Under the pieces are notes generated by a model, which made no database searches, was not told the DNA's origin, and saw only the letters and a program-made list of their open reading frames with translations. A stretch of 64,000 nucleotides of DNA, taken from contig CAJNOQ010000118.1 of the NCBI GenBank assembly GCA_905250885.1, positions 1-64,000 of the forward strand, read 5' to 3'. The position numbers were made by a program, and so were the translations under genes. Shown in pieces: positions 33,945-45,460 of this stretch (the stretch's first letter is position 1; every line of letters begins with the position of its first letter). The stretch is from Didymodactylos carnosus (Eukaryota > Rotifera > Eurotatoria > Philodinida > Philodinidae).

Positions 33945-33977
33945 GAAAATCGCTCTTGTTATTGAACAGCGATTTTC
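33945..33977 (+). promoter_or_regulatory. Perfect hairpin in the NOP56 3' UTR
   Basis: GAAAATCGCT (33945-33954) and AGCGATTTTC (33968-33977) form a perfect 10-bp stem with a 13-base loop, 25 to 60 bp before the AATAAA at 34001. It may be an mRNA stability or processing element; the role is not known. Confidence 0.4.
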
Positions 33978-34000
33978 TTTGTTTTGCTATAAAAAAAAAT

Positions 34001-34006
34001 AATAAA
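34001..34006 (+). terminator. Poly(A) signal of NOP56
   Basis: AATAAA 178 bp after the NOP56 stop and 129 bp before the LSM6 start, so the NOP56 transcript probably ends in the short gap between the two genes. Confidence 0.5.
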
Positions 34007-34134
34007 TTCTAACTGATATGAAAATAATTGTTTCATGTTTTTTTTGTAATGTTTATTCAACGATATTCTTTTATTTGAAACGATGGTAAACTGTAATTAT
34101 GTTCTACTTATTCAAGATATTTTTACTATTTATA

Positions 34135-34441
34135 ATGACTACTCGAAAACAAACGCCGAGTGAATTTTTAAAACAAATTATCGGTCGTCCAGTAGTGGTC
34201 AAATTGAATAGTAAGTATTAGAAGAATAATAGTTCATTTTTCTATTAATTAGTTCCATTTTTGTTATTTTTAAGGTGGTGTTGATTATCGAGGTGTATTA
34301 GCTTGTTTAGATGGATATATGAATATTGTTTTAGAACAAACTGAAGAATACGTGAGTGGAGAATTAAAAAATAAATATGGTGACGCATTTATACGTGGTA
34401 ATAATGTGCTCTATATAAGTACTCAACGAAAGAAAATTTAG
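34135..34441 (+). CDS. LSM6: U6 snRNA-associated Sm-like protein LSm6
   Basis: Sm-fold subunit shared by the nuclear LSm2-8 ring, which binds the U6 snRNA 3' end, and the cytoplasmic LSm1-7 ring, which acts in mRNA decapping. Exons 34135-34210 and 34275-34441 give exactly 80 residues, the same as human LSM6. The match is near complete: RKQTPSEFLKQIIGRPVVVK, SGVDYRGVLACLDGYMNIVL, EQTEEY, KNKYGDAFIRGNNVLYIST. Sm motif 1 (GVDYRGVLACLDGYMN) and motif 2 (IRGNNVLYI) are intact. Its ATG is only 312 bp after the NOP56 stop on the same strand. Such short spacing is compatible with a separate small promoter or with polycistronic transcription resolved by trans-splicing; the sequence does not decide. 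Confidence 0.96.
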
Positions 34442-34986
34442 GTTAAATATATTATTATTGTTAGATTCTTTTTCTCTTTTTTTTGTACATTTACTGTTAA
34501 AAATATTCTAACGAAGTAAAGAATAACAAACATGTGTATACAGTTCATTTATTCTAAATATAACAAATACTAACGCGTATTTTAAGAGAACAAATTGTGT
34601 AAGCATTTAGATTATTATGTAAAAATTCAAAGTATAGTATATAGTAGTATAGTTGAGGCTTGCTTCATCAATTATTTCTAAATTCATTTCTCATTATAAC
34701 TAATATCATTCATTCGATATAATATTTTTATGCACAAATAAAACGATAACAAATATAAATATTAAAATAACAAATACAATTAAAACTACACTGTAATATT
34801 ATAACAAACTGGCAGAAACATTTATGCACATCACAAAACAGATTAATTGAAACTATATCACATTCGACATAAACAGATAATTGTAAGAAAATAAGATTAA
34901 AACATTTTTTGATCTATGTTGTTGTTGTTTTTTTGTTGTGCTCATAAAAGAGAGGAGATTGTAAAACGTAGTAAATATGAAAAATC
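34442..34986. other. Convergent spacer between LSM6 and SLC35E3
   Basis: The two genes face each other here, so the segment holds both 3' UTRs. An AATAAA at 34737-34742 may serve LSM6. No repeats recognised. Confidence 0.4.
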
Positions 34987-37114
34987 TTAAACAGAGTTTG
35001 GTGTTATTGGTAATGGGACATAATTCCACGATTTACATGGTAATTGATTTAATTCGCTCATTCTGACAAATGTATATGTAAACAGACCGAACAATGTTAA
35101 CATAATACCGAAAAATTGTCTTATATTGAGATCATCTTTAAATATCATAAAACCACCAACTAATATTGAAATTGTTTTCATATGACCAATCATATTATAT
35201 GTTAAAGCTGATGTATTTCTTATTACCTAGAGAAAAAAAAATAGAACAATAGTTAATAACTAAAATCAAAGGAGTACAAATCTTTAAATTTACTCTTACC
35301 CAATAAACGGATAAATTGACGACAAATGCAAGAATACCAGATACAAAAACAGCCATCATAGCATTTCGTTGTTCTTTTGTTGTAGAATAGGTCGGAAATG
35401 TTTCTGATATTAAAATTAATGGAATGAGTAACACAGCTGACAATGGTGCTTGATAAAATAATAATTGCTGAGAATTCATATCAAATTCTTTTTGTTTTTC
35501 ACCAACCTAACAATAGAATTTTATTGTTCTATATTTTTATTTTTTACTAAAGAAAAAAGAATAAATACATACCCAAACTTGATAAATTGATGCTGCTAAT
35601 ACTCCGCTACTCGCTATTATTGTACCAAATATTGTTAGTTCAATATCATTAACAGAATGCGTACAAACACCAACAACAACTGGTATTAATGTTAGAGCAA
35701 CTGCTCGTGAATATTTTGTTTTATAATGATACCAACTAATAAGAGCTACAACTGGTGTTGTTAATACTTTAAATAACTGATATGTTCCAATTGTATTGTA
35801 TTCTAATGAAAGATTTGTGAATACAACAAAGCCACAAAATGCTATCGATAATGGTAATACTTTTTGTATTGGTATCTGTTTTCTTGTAAATGTATTGAAT
35901 TGTAAACAAATTAATAGGCCAACTGATGTAAATAACATTTGTATAGCGGTTAATGTCATCGTTTTTATGTGACATTTTTTGAAAATATATTTGTTTAAAA
36001 ATATAATACCAATAGAGGATAAAATATTTATTGCACAACCAGTAATAACACGAATTAGTTCTTGTAAACTAGACGATGATGAACCATAAGAGGGCATTGA
36101 AGGCGAACGCCGAGATGATGTTGAGGACATAGGAAGAGGTAGTTCATCTTGTTTTACCTAAGTGTAGAAATCACAACAGTAGACAAGTGAAGATATTAAA
36201 TTAATATGTGCATATGTGTAGAAATGAAGCGATAAATTATACCTAACAAGGAGCCCATAAATAACTTTTCACTTTTTCGATATGCATTTTTTTTCCACTA
36301 TAAAATATATGAAAAAAATCTTAAATAAACTGATTTGATAGAGAATTGAATTTCTATGTTTTGTTCTTTTTTAAAGAAAACCTTTCGATAAACGGAGACA
36401 TTTGAAGTACAAAAATATGTAGTTATTGTCAGTTCATCAACAAAAAACATGAAAAAAATTCAAATGTAACCCAAACAAAATTTAAATTATATCGAAAAAA
36501 CTTTTTCAAAAAATTCTTTGTCTTCTAGTGATATTTAAATGCACTACATAAGCAAGCAGTTGTTTATTTACTAGTTCGTTGATCGAAAATTTGCTGTCAA
36601 AATTGCTAAATTTTAATCATTTTCAGTTGTAAATAATTTTCTTTAAAAATATGTGAATCTTCTAAGATTTTACATAAAAGATTTGAAAAAGTTTAAAATT
36701 TTCTTATCTTTGCAGAGATCATTGAGAATGTGATCGCATTCTAGTTTAATGAAAGGAAATTAAGCTAATTAGAAATGTAATTTGAATGTGCAAGATTTTT
36801 TTAAAAAAATATTAATAAGAATATAAAATAGAAGCAAAACGATCCCTGCTTGAGCTCTGTATCTTTAAGTAAAAAAATTCTTAATAGTATTTGATTTTTG
36901 TTTGATACCATATTTGTACGACGAGTCCAGAATGAGAGGACAGATGCTCTTTGTTTTTCACAATGAAGCCAGTAGTTAGTTCAAGTACTAAAATTTTTCA
37001 GGAATAGAAAAAAAAAAAATTCTATTATTAATATACATTACGTACCAGCGATGCCACTGTGTTACCATTTGGTGCATCATTTTTTGTCTCGTTTAGTAAA
37101 TATGATGTTGTCAT
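34987..37114 (-). CDS. SLC35E3: Nucleotide-sugar-transporter family protein SLC35E3
   Basis: Member of the drug/metabolite transporter superfamily (TPT/NST family), expected in Golgi or other endomembranes; the substrate of SLC35E3 is not firmly known. Minus-strand exons: 37114-37046, 36157-35573, 35506-35300 and 35226-34987, 366 residues. Landmarks are NKYIFKKCHIKTMTLTAIQM, FTNLSLEYNTIGTYQLFKVL, TTPVVALISWY, GVLAASIYQVWVGEKQKEFD, QLLFYQAPLSAVLLIPLI, NLSVYWVIRNTSALTYNMIG and LFGLFTYTFV. Around ten hydrophobic helices are visible. The N-terminus is about 50 residues longer than in human SLC35E3 (313 residues) and Ser-rich. The first exon (MTTSYLLNETKNDAP...) is separated by an 888-bp intron and was joined because donor GTACGT and acceptor keep the frame. 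Confidence 0.9.
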
Positions 37115-38437
37115 TATTAAATATCCGTTTAATCATAAACTTAGAGATAAATCTTAAATAATGTCAAGAAAAACAATAATGATTTATTTTATTTTTCGAT
37201 ACATATAACACAACATATTTGCTAAAATTATAACACTACTAAATACACATCATCTTAGACCATCTGGATGCTACGAGCAAAGTAAAAATCAAAAATTCAA
37301 TGAGTTCTTTAATGTTTTAGGTAAATTGTTGTTTTTAATTATTTTCTCTAGTTTTATGAAATAGGCTAATAATTTTTCAATTAGAGATAGGCAAAATTAG
37401 CTAGAAAAATGTGTAATAAACGGTATAGACTACTATTTTTTTAACGTTTATTTTTTTTTCTTTTTCTTTATACTTTTTTCATTTTATATTTCTTAACAGC
37501 GTGTATAACTCTTTATGTACAGACAAATTTTATTAAGAATAGTAGAAACACATTTGACTCAATACATTTTTTTTCTTATTCTATTCTGTATAGTTAAGCA
37601 AATGAATACTTTTTTTTCTTCTGTTTATTACATAGTGTTCCGCATCGACGCTATTTAAAGTAAATTATGCAACAAAAAAAAAGAAAAATCAGATAGACAA
37701 GAAATATTTGCTATACGATATTTTACTTAAATTCATTGAATAGAAGAAAGCTTGCTACTTGTATACACCATAGGTATCATGAAGGTTTCCATAAAACAAA
37801 ATATATAATCCAACAAAAATAAATAAATAATCTCCTTTTTTTTATATAAAAGATTAAAATCTAAATAAATTTCAATTTCCTTGTTCCTTTTCATCAATCT
37901 GTAGTTTTAGGGATTGACAGAAGAGGATTATTTATATTTTATATCCTACCCTCACCTGTAGATAGGATAATTCTATCAAGCATTAATTGAGTGGATTAAT
38001 TTTTCATATAATGGATCTATTGCTACTCGTGACATGGTACTTGGAAAAGTAGGATGCTTGGATAAATATTTTTCATCTAACAGTCACATAAAAGTCGATA
38101 TAACCTTCTATTTAGAAATTTTCTTTCATATATTTAATTCTTGTTTTCATCCATGACGCGATTCTCTCCTATAAGTCGATATTTCTTCTTTTCTTTTTCG
38201 TATGAATTTTCGTTTTCTTACCTTGAAACAAATAGGTTGAGAATATTTATTTTATTTTTTTTTCTAAAGAAAATGTGAATATCAAAATGAATTAATGTCT
38301 CTATTATTAAGATATATAACCACCAATAATGATAGACTAATAAGTAACTTAATTAGAGGAAAGTCGTTGAGTTATATATAAAACAGTTATGATAAAATTA
38401 TGAACTAAGTAGTTTATTTAATTTAAGGTAACAGAAC
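37115..38437. other. Spacer between the ankyrin gene and SLC35E3
   Basis: AT-rich with T-runs. It contains the promoter of SLC35E3 and the 3' flank of the ankyrin-repeat gene. Nothing else supportable. Confidence 0.4.
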
Positions 38438-38808
38438 GAAAAAATTCCGTCATATTAAGGAGAATAAGTTTTACTCCAAATAAAAGACGATATTGATGAT
38501 GATGTTCGATTAATCTAAAACAAAAATCTATTTTTTTTTATAATTCATTTGTTTGACATCTGTGAAGCAGAGATGTTTTTCGAAAATGGATAAATGCACA
38601 AATCAAAAACATATTGTTTAACTATGTATAGAGAATTGCTAGAACCATTAAAAATCATGTGGGTCGAAACCGACGTGCAGTATTTCTAAAAAGAAATAAG
38701 AGAAGACATCATTATTGGTAAGAAATATATGAAGGTAGAAATTAAACTATTTTTGTTTTAGTATCGTGAAAAATCGTGTAAATATCCATACGAAATGCTT
38801 ACGTTTTA

Positions 38809-41800
38809 TTTGGAATATTTAGATTGTATCCATTTTTAATTTGTTTATGGATATGTTTTTCAACTGAACTAAGTTCATGTGCTTTTTCATATTTTAGACG
38901 TTCTTCTTTTTTAATACAATATTGACAACGAATTTCATTTTTTCCTAAAAAAAAATATAAATTTATTTTTCATATCTACATCGAATTTTTTTAACTATTT
39001 TATACCTGCTTTACTTATGATCACTGCTTTTCCGTATCGTTTTGCAATATCCACTGGCATTTCACGACGTTCAAAATTGTAGATATCAAGTGAAGCACCA
39101 TGATTAATTAGGCAATTGAAACATTCAGCCTGTCCTTTTATGGCTGATAAATGTACCATAGTATTGCCTTCATCTAATTTCAACAGAAAATATTACGTGC
39201 CAAACACCATAAATGACTGTTTACATTTAGAGAGAAATAAAAGAAAAATTGTCAGTACCATCTCTATTTTTGAATATTATATATCTAGCCATTTAGTACA
39301 TTTTATATAAACTGTAGAAAAATGTTTTTTTTTATATAATATCAAATCATTTTTAGTATTCTATAGCTTTTTTGTGATAGTCCACTGTCACTATTTGCTA
39401 CCTATGGGAACTAATCTTATTTTGTTTTCTTCTAAAGTCTATTGGACATAGTGAAGGTATCATGCGTCTCATCACCGCATACTCTGCAAAGACACTCAAT
39501 GCTAACCAATGTTTCATGGTAAAAAGCCAATGTTAATTTAGTATTATCGTTTTTAGCCTAAAGTATAGCAGAAAAAATATACTTTTAGAAAAAAAGATCC
39601 GCTTACCAGAGGCAAATGGATCTTTTTAAAACCTCAGTGCACAATTGCAATTTTTGTAGATAAAGCCGCTTTGTTAAATATTGATTATTCATAGTTCGAT
39701 TGTTAGGAAATGATGATTGACTCTCGTAGTGAACAGTTGTTGAAAATTTTGTTATTTAACTATTTTAAACGAATGTTACGTGGCTATTTATTTTAACATC
39801 ATATGATATATGAAGAAGGTTAAAAACATAAATGACAATGGTTGTCCTTCCGTTAATTGAACAAAATTCATAAAGAAAAGAAATAAAGACACATTCATTG
39901 TGATCCAATCTACGGTGAATATTATGTTAATTTAGCTTTAGTATCAAATAATTTATCGATCGAATATCAAATGTTTATTAACCTCACTCACAATGAGTAT
40001 GATCTATTTGATCTGAATTAAACATTGATTATGTGTCGAGATTTAATCAACAACCATATCAAATACAATATGTTCTGTGTTATAAAAAAATATATCAACT
40101 AAATTGTAGTCGACATGAATTTTTAGTCCGTATTAAAATGTTTTAAATAAATTTTTAGTAATACCATTTAATTGGAAACATCGATAAATATATACTAACA
40201 TTATTTGTCGATTCTTCCGTTGAATGATCAATTAGTGGCAGTTTTCAATAAACGGAAAGGTATAGTCAAATGGACATAACGAAGAAATGAGACAGTTTAT
40301 GTATCACAGTAAAACTATGTTCACTCGATTTATAGAGAAGTAGCATCTCTTCTATTGTGCCTTAACCATGCCATTTTCTTTCAGCGTTTGTACGAAAGGA
40401 TCTTTATTTGCTATTAGAAAATATTTTTTCGAAGAAAAAAAGAGAACTATCAAAAAAAGTACCACTATTTTGTACAGAAAACTGTACTGATTCTAATGGT
40501 GAAAATCACTTTTGAAAATACTTTTTGGTTTTAAAGTTATAGCCGTCTTACTATATTTAACTACCTTTACGCATCTCAATGAGAATAAATTCATTTTTTC
40601 CTGAACCTAATGGACTTGAAAAACTTCTAACAGCAGATTCTTATGCGCTAGACTCAGGAGTTTCCAGTCATATATTAAAAGTGGCGACTTGTGGGAGTAG
40701 CAGATTTTCTATCTTATTCGGTGGGGTTCTTTTAAACTATAGAAAACACACTCAGATATAAATTGTTTCTCCAGTGACATTATGAACGAGATACACTGCC
40801 ATTAGGAACACATATCTCACCAAAACAATATCCACATCTATTTAAACATGATACTAGAACTATTGTACTCTTGTACGTCATCTAATTCAAATGTATCCTA
40901 ATCTATCAATCTGTCCATATTTAGAACTGTTTTATTTATTTGATAACGATATTCTCACGTAACCACTAACTAATGGTTTATATAGTTAGATCTTTTAAGC
41001 ATTCTTTCCATTCTTGTTTGTCCTAGTAAACAAACTTTGTTGAAACAAAAATAATTTAATTTATATTAAAAAAATTACACGAAATCTATTATGGATACAT
41101 ACCAGTTGAATATTTTACTTCATGTGATGATACTATTCGTTTATTATATCGTTCATATTCATCACAAAACAATGATCAGAAAAATTTTAGTATATAAGTA
41201 GTAGTAAACAAGAGTATGATGATAAACTATATATTATTAGTGGAATGTTAAAGACTAAATCTACTAGTGTATGCATAGAGAAAACGTCAACCTGAGGATT
41301 ATTGACTTACCATCCTGGTCATTTATATTCGAAGTTTTTGTTTCTAATAGCCAATGAAGTGCCTGTGAAGCGCCTTGAAAAGCAGCCTGAAACAAGAAAA
41401 CAAATAACAACTAAAACGCAAGTACGCTAACGTGAACAGTACAGAGCAATGATTTATCTAGGTTTTTGTTTGCGGAGGGACGAAGCAAAGTTTTGGAGTG
41501 GTGACCAAGTATTGGAAGACAACAGTATATGAAAAATTCCAAGATAAAAACTGCGTTGTCAGAAGGACACAAAATGCTATTAAAAAATTGATCAACCTCA
41601 CCATCTTCCCTATAAAAGACCTCATATGTTACATGAAAGCTCATCTGGGGGCCGTATCACAAAAAAATTTAAGTCTGACTTAAGTTTTTTCGTGATACGA
41701 TTTTTTTTTAATACGACCGCATTTTTGAGGGACTACCTGCTAAAAAAATATCCAAAAGCTGTGATTTTTTTTAAAATGAATATATGCTGTGTCTGTAAAA

Positions 41801-44800
41801 TTGTTTTGTCGAAATAAAATATTGTAAGAAAAGGCATACTTTTAGAAAAACCATGCCTTTTCGGGATGGACAGTGGCAGGAAGAGAAAGGAGAAAATGAT
41901 TTTTGATTGCGCACAGACAACGAAACCATTGTCTCTTTCAATTGCAGTATATCAAAAAGCATGAGAAGAGAAGAGACATTCCATAAAAGAAAATACTGGC
42001 ATGATGTTAAAGCAACTTGAAGTTTTGTCATTCATTCAATATTCTGTCGCATTTTATTGGAGAAAGTTTTCTCCAATTAATTGCTACAAAAACCTCCACG
42101 AAAAACTAAGAATACAGTTTTGAAGAAACAACTCTTGTCCCGTCTTGTTTCATCAAAAATTTTCTGGAACTTACCCCGCCCTACCCCGTTCCATATCCCA
42201 CGCATGAAACTACCCATGTATTCTGTGATTCTATGCAAGGTCTGTTTTCGCCAAAGTTTGACCCAGAAATGGTATAGTAGCAGTACATTATAGCAGCAGG
42301 ATTCCATCAGATACAATCGTGCAATAAACTGACAGTTTATGGGAGATACCATACTAGATAACTGATATACTAATTATAGACCCCAAACAACTTATATCTT
42401 AGAAACATTGAACTACAACTTTGTTTCTCACAAATTTTACGTTTCATTTCTCAGAATGATCGAGATCGACTATAACGTAGATCTACACTATCGTGAGCAT
42501 CAAACATTTTGTGTAATGTAAACACTCCCAACGATTAGATCTATTAATTGCACTATGTCTGAGTTTTCATTGTTTAAATTACTGATCCTATTTTGATTAT
42601 GAAAAATCATAATTTCATAGAAAAATTGGGAAAGGGATGTTCCATATTAGAGCGTTAACTACAAGCATTGATTAAAGACAGTAGAATAATACTAATAATT
42701 TTCGATGAGTATTTCTTAGAAAGGACGAGCAAGCAAAATTAAGAGTTCCTCTTGCGTCTTGAAGAGATAATCTATAACAAGATCAATCATTTATATTATA
42801 CCGCATGTGCTGGTGTACGTCCTAGTATATTTTTCTCATTTAGAATAATTTGTTGTTTCTTCATTAATTTTAAACAATCAATGTTATTGTTTTCAGCAGC
42901 ATAGTGAGCGATTGTATTTTGATTTGCATCTAACTGATTAATTACAGAATGTTTCAATAAAAATGTTAGAGCGTCGAGAGCTGTAAATTAATAGAAATAT
43001 GTTATGAGTATAACTGTTTGAATTAAAAACATAATCTTACATCCATATTGAGCTGCATAGTGAATAGGTTGTTTTAAACTGTCATTACATTTCATTGTCA
43101 GTGATGCTCGTTTTTCAGATAAATATTTGAGTATATCAAGATGGTTTCGAATTGCCCCATAATGTGCAGCTGTTCGATTTTCACTGTCACATGCATTCAA
43201 ATTAACACCTAGTATGCGGAAGAAAACATTTTGTTGTAGTAACACAATAATTTTTATAAAAGCAGCTTGCTCAGCGTTGAACTGTATATAGTCAGAAGTG
43301 AAACTCTATTCTTTCAGATTAAGGAACTGAATTAGATTTAGTGGATAAATCATTTGAAACTGCTGTAATTTCTGTCGTAAAGTTTGATTTCTATTCATTC
43401 TTAGTTTCTTTGGAATGCCTAAGGAGTGGTTTCATAAGATTATTTACCATATTCTTGAAGTAAACGGAGACAGTTTGTTGTTCCATGATAAGCACAAATG
43501 TGAACACATGTCATTCCTTTATGATCTTTTTGTTCAATAATTGCTCGTTGATCAAGAATTTCTTTAACTAATTCAACATTTCCACTTTTACATGCTTCAT
43601 GTAACGTAGTTCTACCAAGTAAATTTTGTGTGTGAACACTTTGACCTTGCTAAATAGAACCATAAGCTTGGACTCAACAATGAGATACTATTCTAGTTTA
43701 GTACCTGCAATAGTCCTCTCACAATTTCAACATGTCCATATGATGCTGCCTCATTTATAACCGGCTGAAATGATTCTTTGAGTTTAAGTACTTGACTCTC
43801 ATCGTATTCACCGTATTGTTGAATTTGCTGATCTTCGTCTTCGTTATTAACTGGCAATATTATCGGATCATCCATTTTAGATAATTTTCGATCTCCAGTA
43901 AAACTGCTTTCTCGTCTTAAATTTATTTGAACATCATTTGTTTCATTTCCGTCTTCATCATTATCCGATACATCACGTGAACTGTTGCTCCTTAGCAGAG
44001 CAGAAGTATTAGTTGAATCTGCTGATGAAGCACGAGAAGTCGATTTGTGCTATAATAAAACATTGAGTAGAAATGTTCTGAAGATCGCAGAACAAAATTA
44101 AGTGACAACACAGGCTGCTGCTCATCATTTGATACAAAATAGGACTTCTACTATAGGTTGTTCTTCAATTTTTTTTCTCTGAAACATTTGTACTCAATTT
44201 ATTACCGTAGACAGATGTGGGTCATTGCTGTTATCAGTAGGATTTCTCAATTCTTCTTCTTTCTCTTTTTCTTCCTCTATTCCTCCTTCTCCTTCTTCTT
44301 CTTCTTCCACAGGTACATTTGGTGAACTAGGCGACATTGCGCTTTCATGTGATTTGGCAATAGATGATTGTCGTTTTCTTTGTTCATCAACTGGAGTTTT
44401 GACTGCAGATTCATTATTCATTGACTGCTGTTCAGAAGTAATGTTGTCTTTATGGTGTGCTGGTACTTTTGATTCTGTTTTTCCATGTTGGCGTTGTGGT
44501 GAATGTGACGAGGTCTCATCGTCATCGAGTTCTGTGGATTTTATTCTAATTTCTTCATCTTTTTTATCGTATAGATCTTCGTTACTAGATGGAACATTAT
44601 ACAAATCTTGCGACATTCTATAATCGAGTGTAGAATTTGTCGGTATACCATCACCATCATTGTTGTTACTGCTAAGTGGTGTATCAGAAAAAACCAATGT
44701 TTTTCTGGATGATCGATCATGTTTATTATTCTAAAAAAATTGTAATTAGATTATGGTTTAGCTATAATTAAATACATACAGTTGAAGAATGACGTTTGGT

Positions 44801-45460
44801 ATGTCTTGGTTTAGGTGACTGATTAAAGTCATCCTCATCATCATCATCGTCATCATCGTCATCATCGTCATCATCATCATCATCATCATCGTCACCTTCG
44901 ACAATTCCACTTCCATCTCGCTCATACATTGCTGATGACATTTGACTTTTTCTAAATTGATTTTCTAATCTTGGCGTCATATTGGTCTCATTTTCTTTTC
45001 CTGTAACGGAAGTTGTTCGCTTTAATTTGGTACCATTTCGATTAATTGAATGCTTAATTTCAACAATTTTCAATTTATCATTATTTTCATTATCATCCGA
45101 TAGCTGCTCATTATCTTCGTCTTCCTTATTCAAATCAATATCAGCTACAAGTGCAACAATATTCGGATTTCTCACACCGTACACAGATGATTTTTGATCA
45201 AATGAACGTGATAAAACAGGCGACATGTTTTTTCGTTGTTGTAATCGTCGATCCGAAGAAATTTTACTTTTTACTAACGGATCATTAACGCGTACATGCT
45301 TCTTCCCATTTTCATCCAAATAGACAATGGGTTGAAACGACTGAAGAGGTGGTGGTTGTTTTACAAATAAACGATCTTGTACACAATTGGAAAATGATGT
45401 ATTCGATGGTGTGACTAGTTTTGGTCGATGTCGGCGTGTTCCCACAGACATCGTTGTCAT
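38809..45460 (-). CDS. Ankyrin-repeat protein with long disordered acidic N-terminus
   Basis: Minus-strand exons read by eye: 45460-44780, 44730-44206, 44049-43705, 43649-43448, 43208-43041, 42980-42802, 41396-41311, 39173-39006 and 38944-38809. The first 500 or so residues are low complexity, with a run of about 20 Asp near 44830-44900 and Ser/Glu-rich parts. Ankyrin repeats follow: INEAASYGHVEIVRGLLQ, GRTTLHEACKSGNVELVKEI, HKGMTCVHICAYHGTTNCLR, NRTAAHYGAIRNHLDILKYL, KQPIHYAAQYG, QNTIAHYAAENNNIDCLKLM, GRTPAHAAFQGASQALHWLL and GNTMVHLSAIKGQAECFNCL. A charged, probably coiled-coil end comes last (IRCQYCIKKEERLKYEKAHE). The stop TAA (38809-38811) overlaps a good donor, GTAAGC, so a further exon near 38514-38438 is possible. 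Synphilin-1 has a comparable build, but I cannot assign an ortholog. Confidence 0.7.
41653..41699. repeat. Hairpin in ankyrin-gene intron
   Basis: CGTATCAC...TTAAGT and ACTTAA...GTGATACG form a near-perfect 47-base hairpin with A/T-rich middle stems and only a two- to three-base turn. It is probably the terminal or central palindrome of a small transposon. Its central AGTCTGACT recurs in another short hairpin at 47516-47537. Confidence 0.5.
44820..44900 (-). repeat. GAT/GAC trinucleotide repeat coding for poly-Asp
   Basis: A TCATCATCGTCATC-type run on the plus strand gives an uninterrupted run of about 20 aspartates in the ankyrin-repeat protein, flanked by Glu/Asp. Mixed GAT and GAC codons imply some age or selection for the peptide. 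Confidence 0.8.

Noticed and set aside
42077-42352. 91-codon minus-strand frame inside an ankyrin-gene intron
   Set aside because: No motif and antisense overlap with another chance frame; lies in an intron with AT-rich repeats.
44225-44623. 132-codon plus-strand Ser-rich open frame
   Set aside because: It is the antisense shadow of the acidic, Glu/Asp-rich exon of the ankyrin gene; the Ser/Cys bias follows from the complement.
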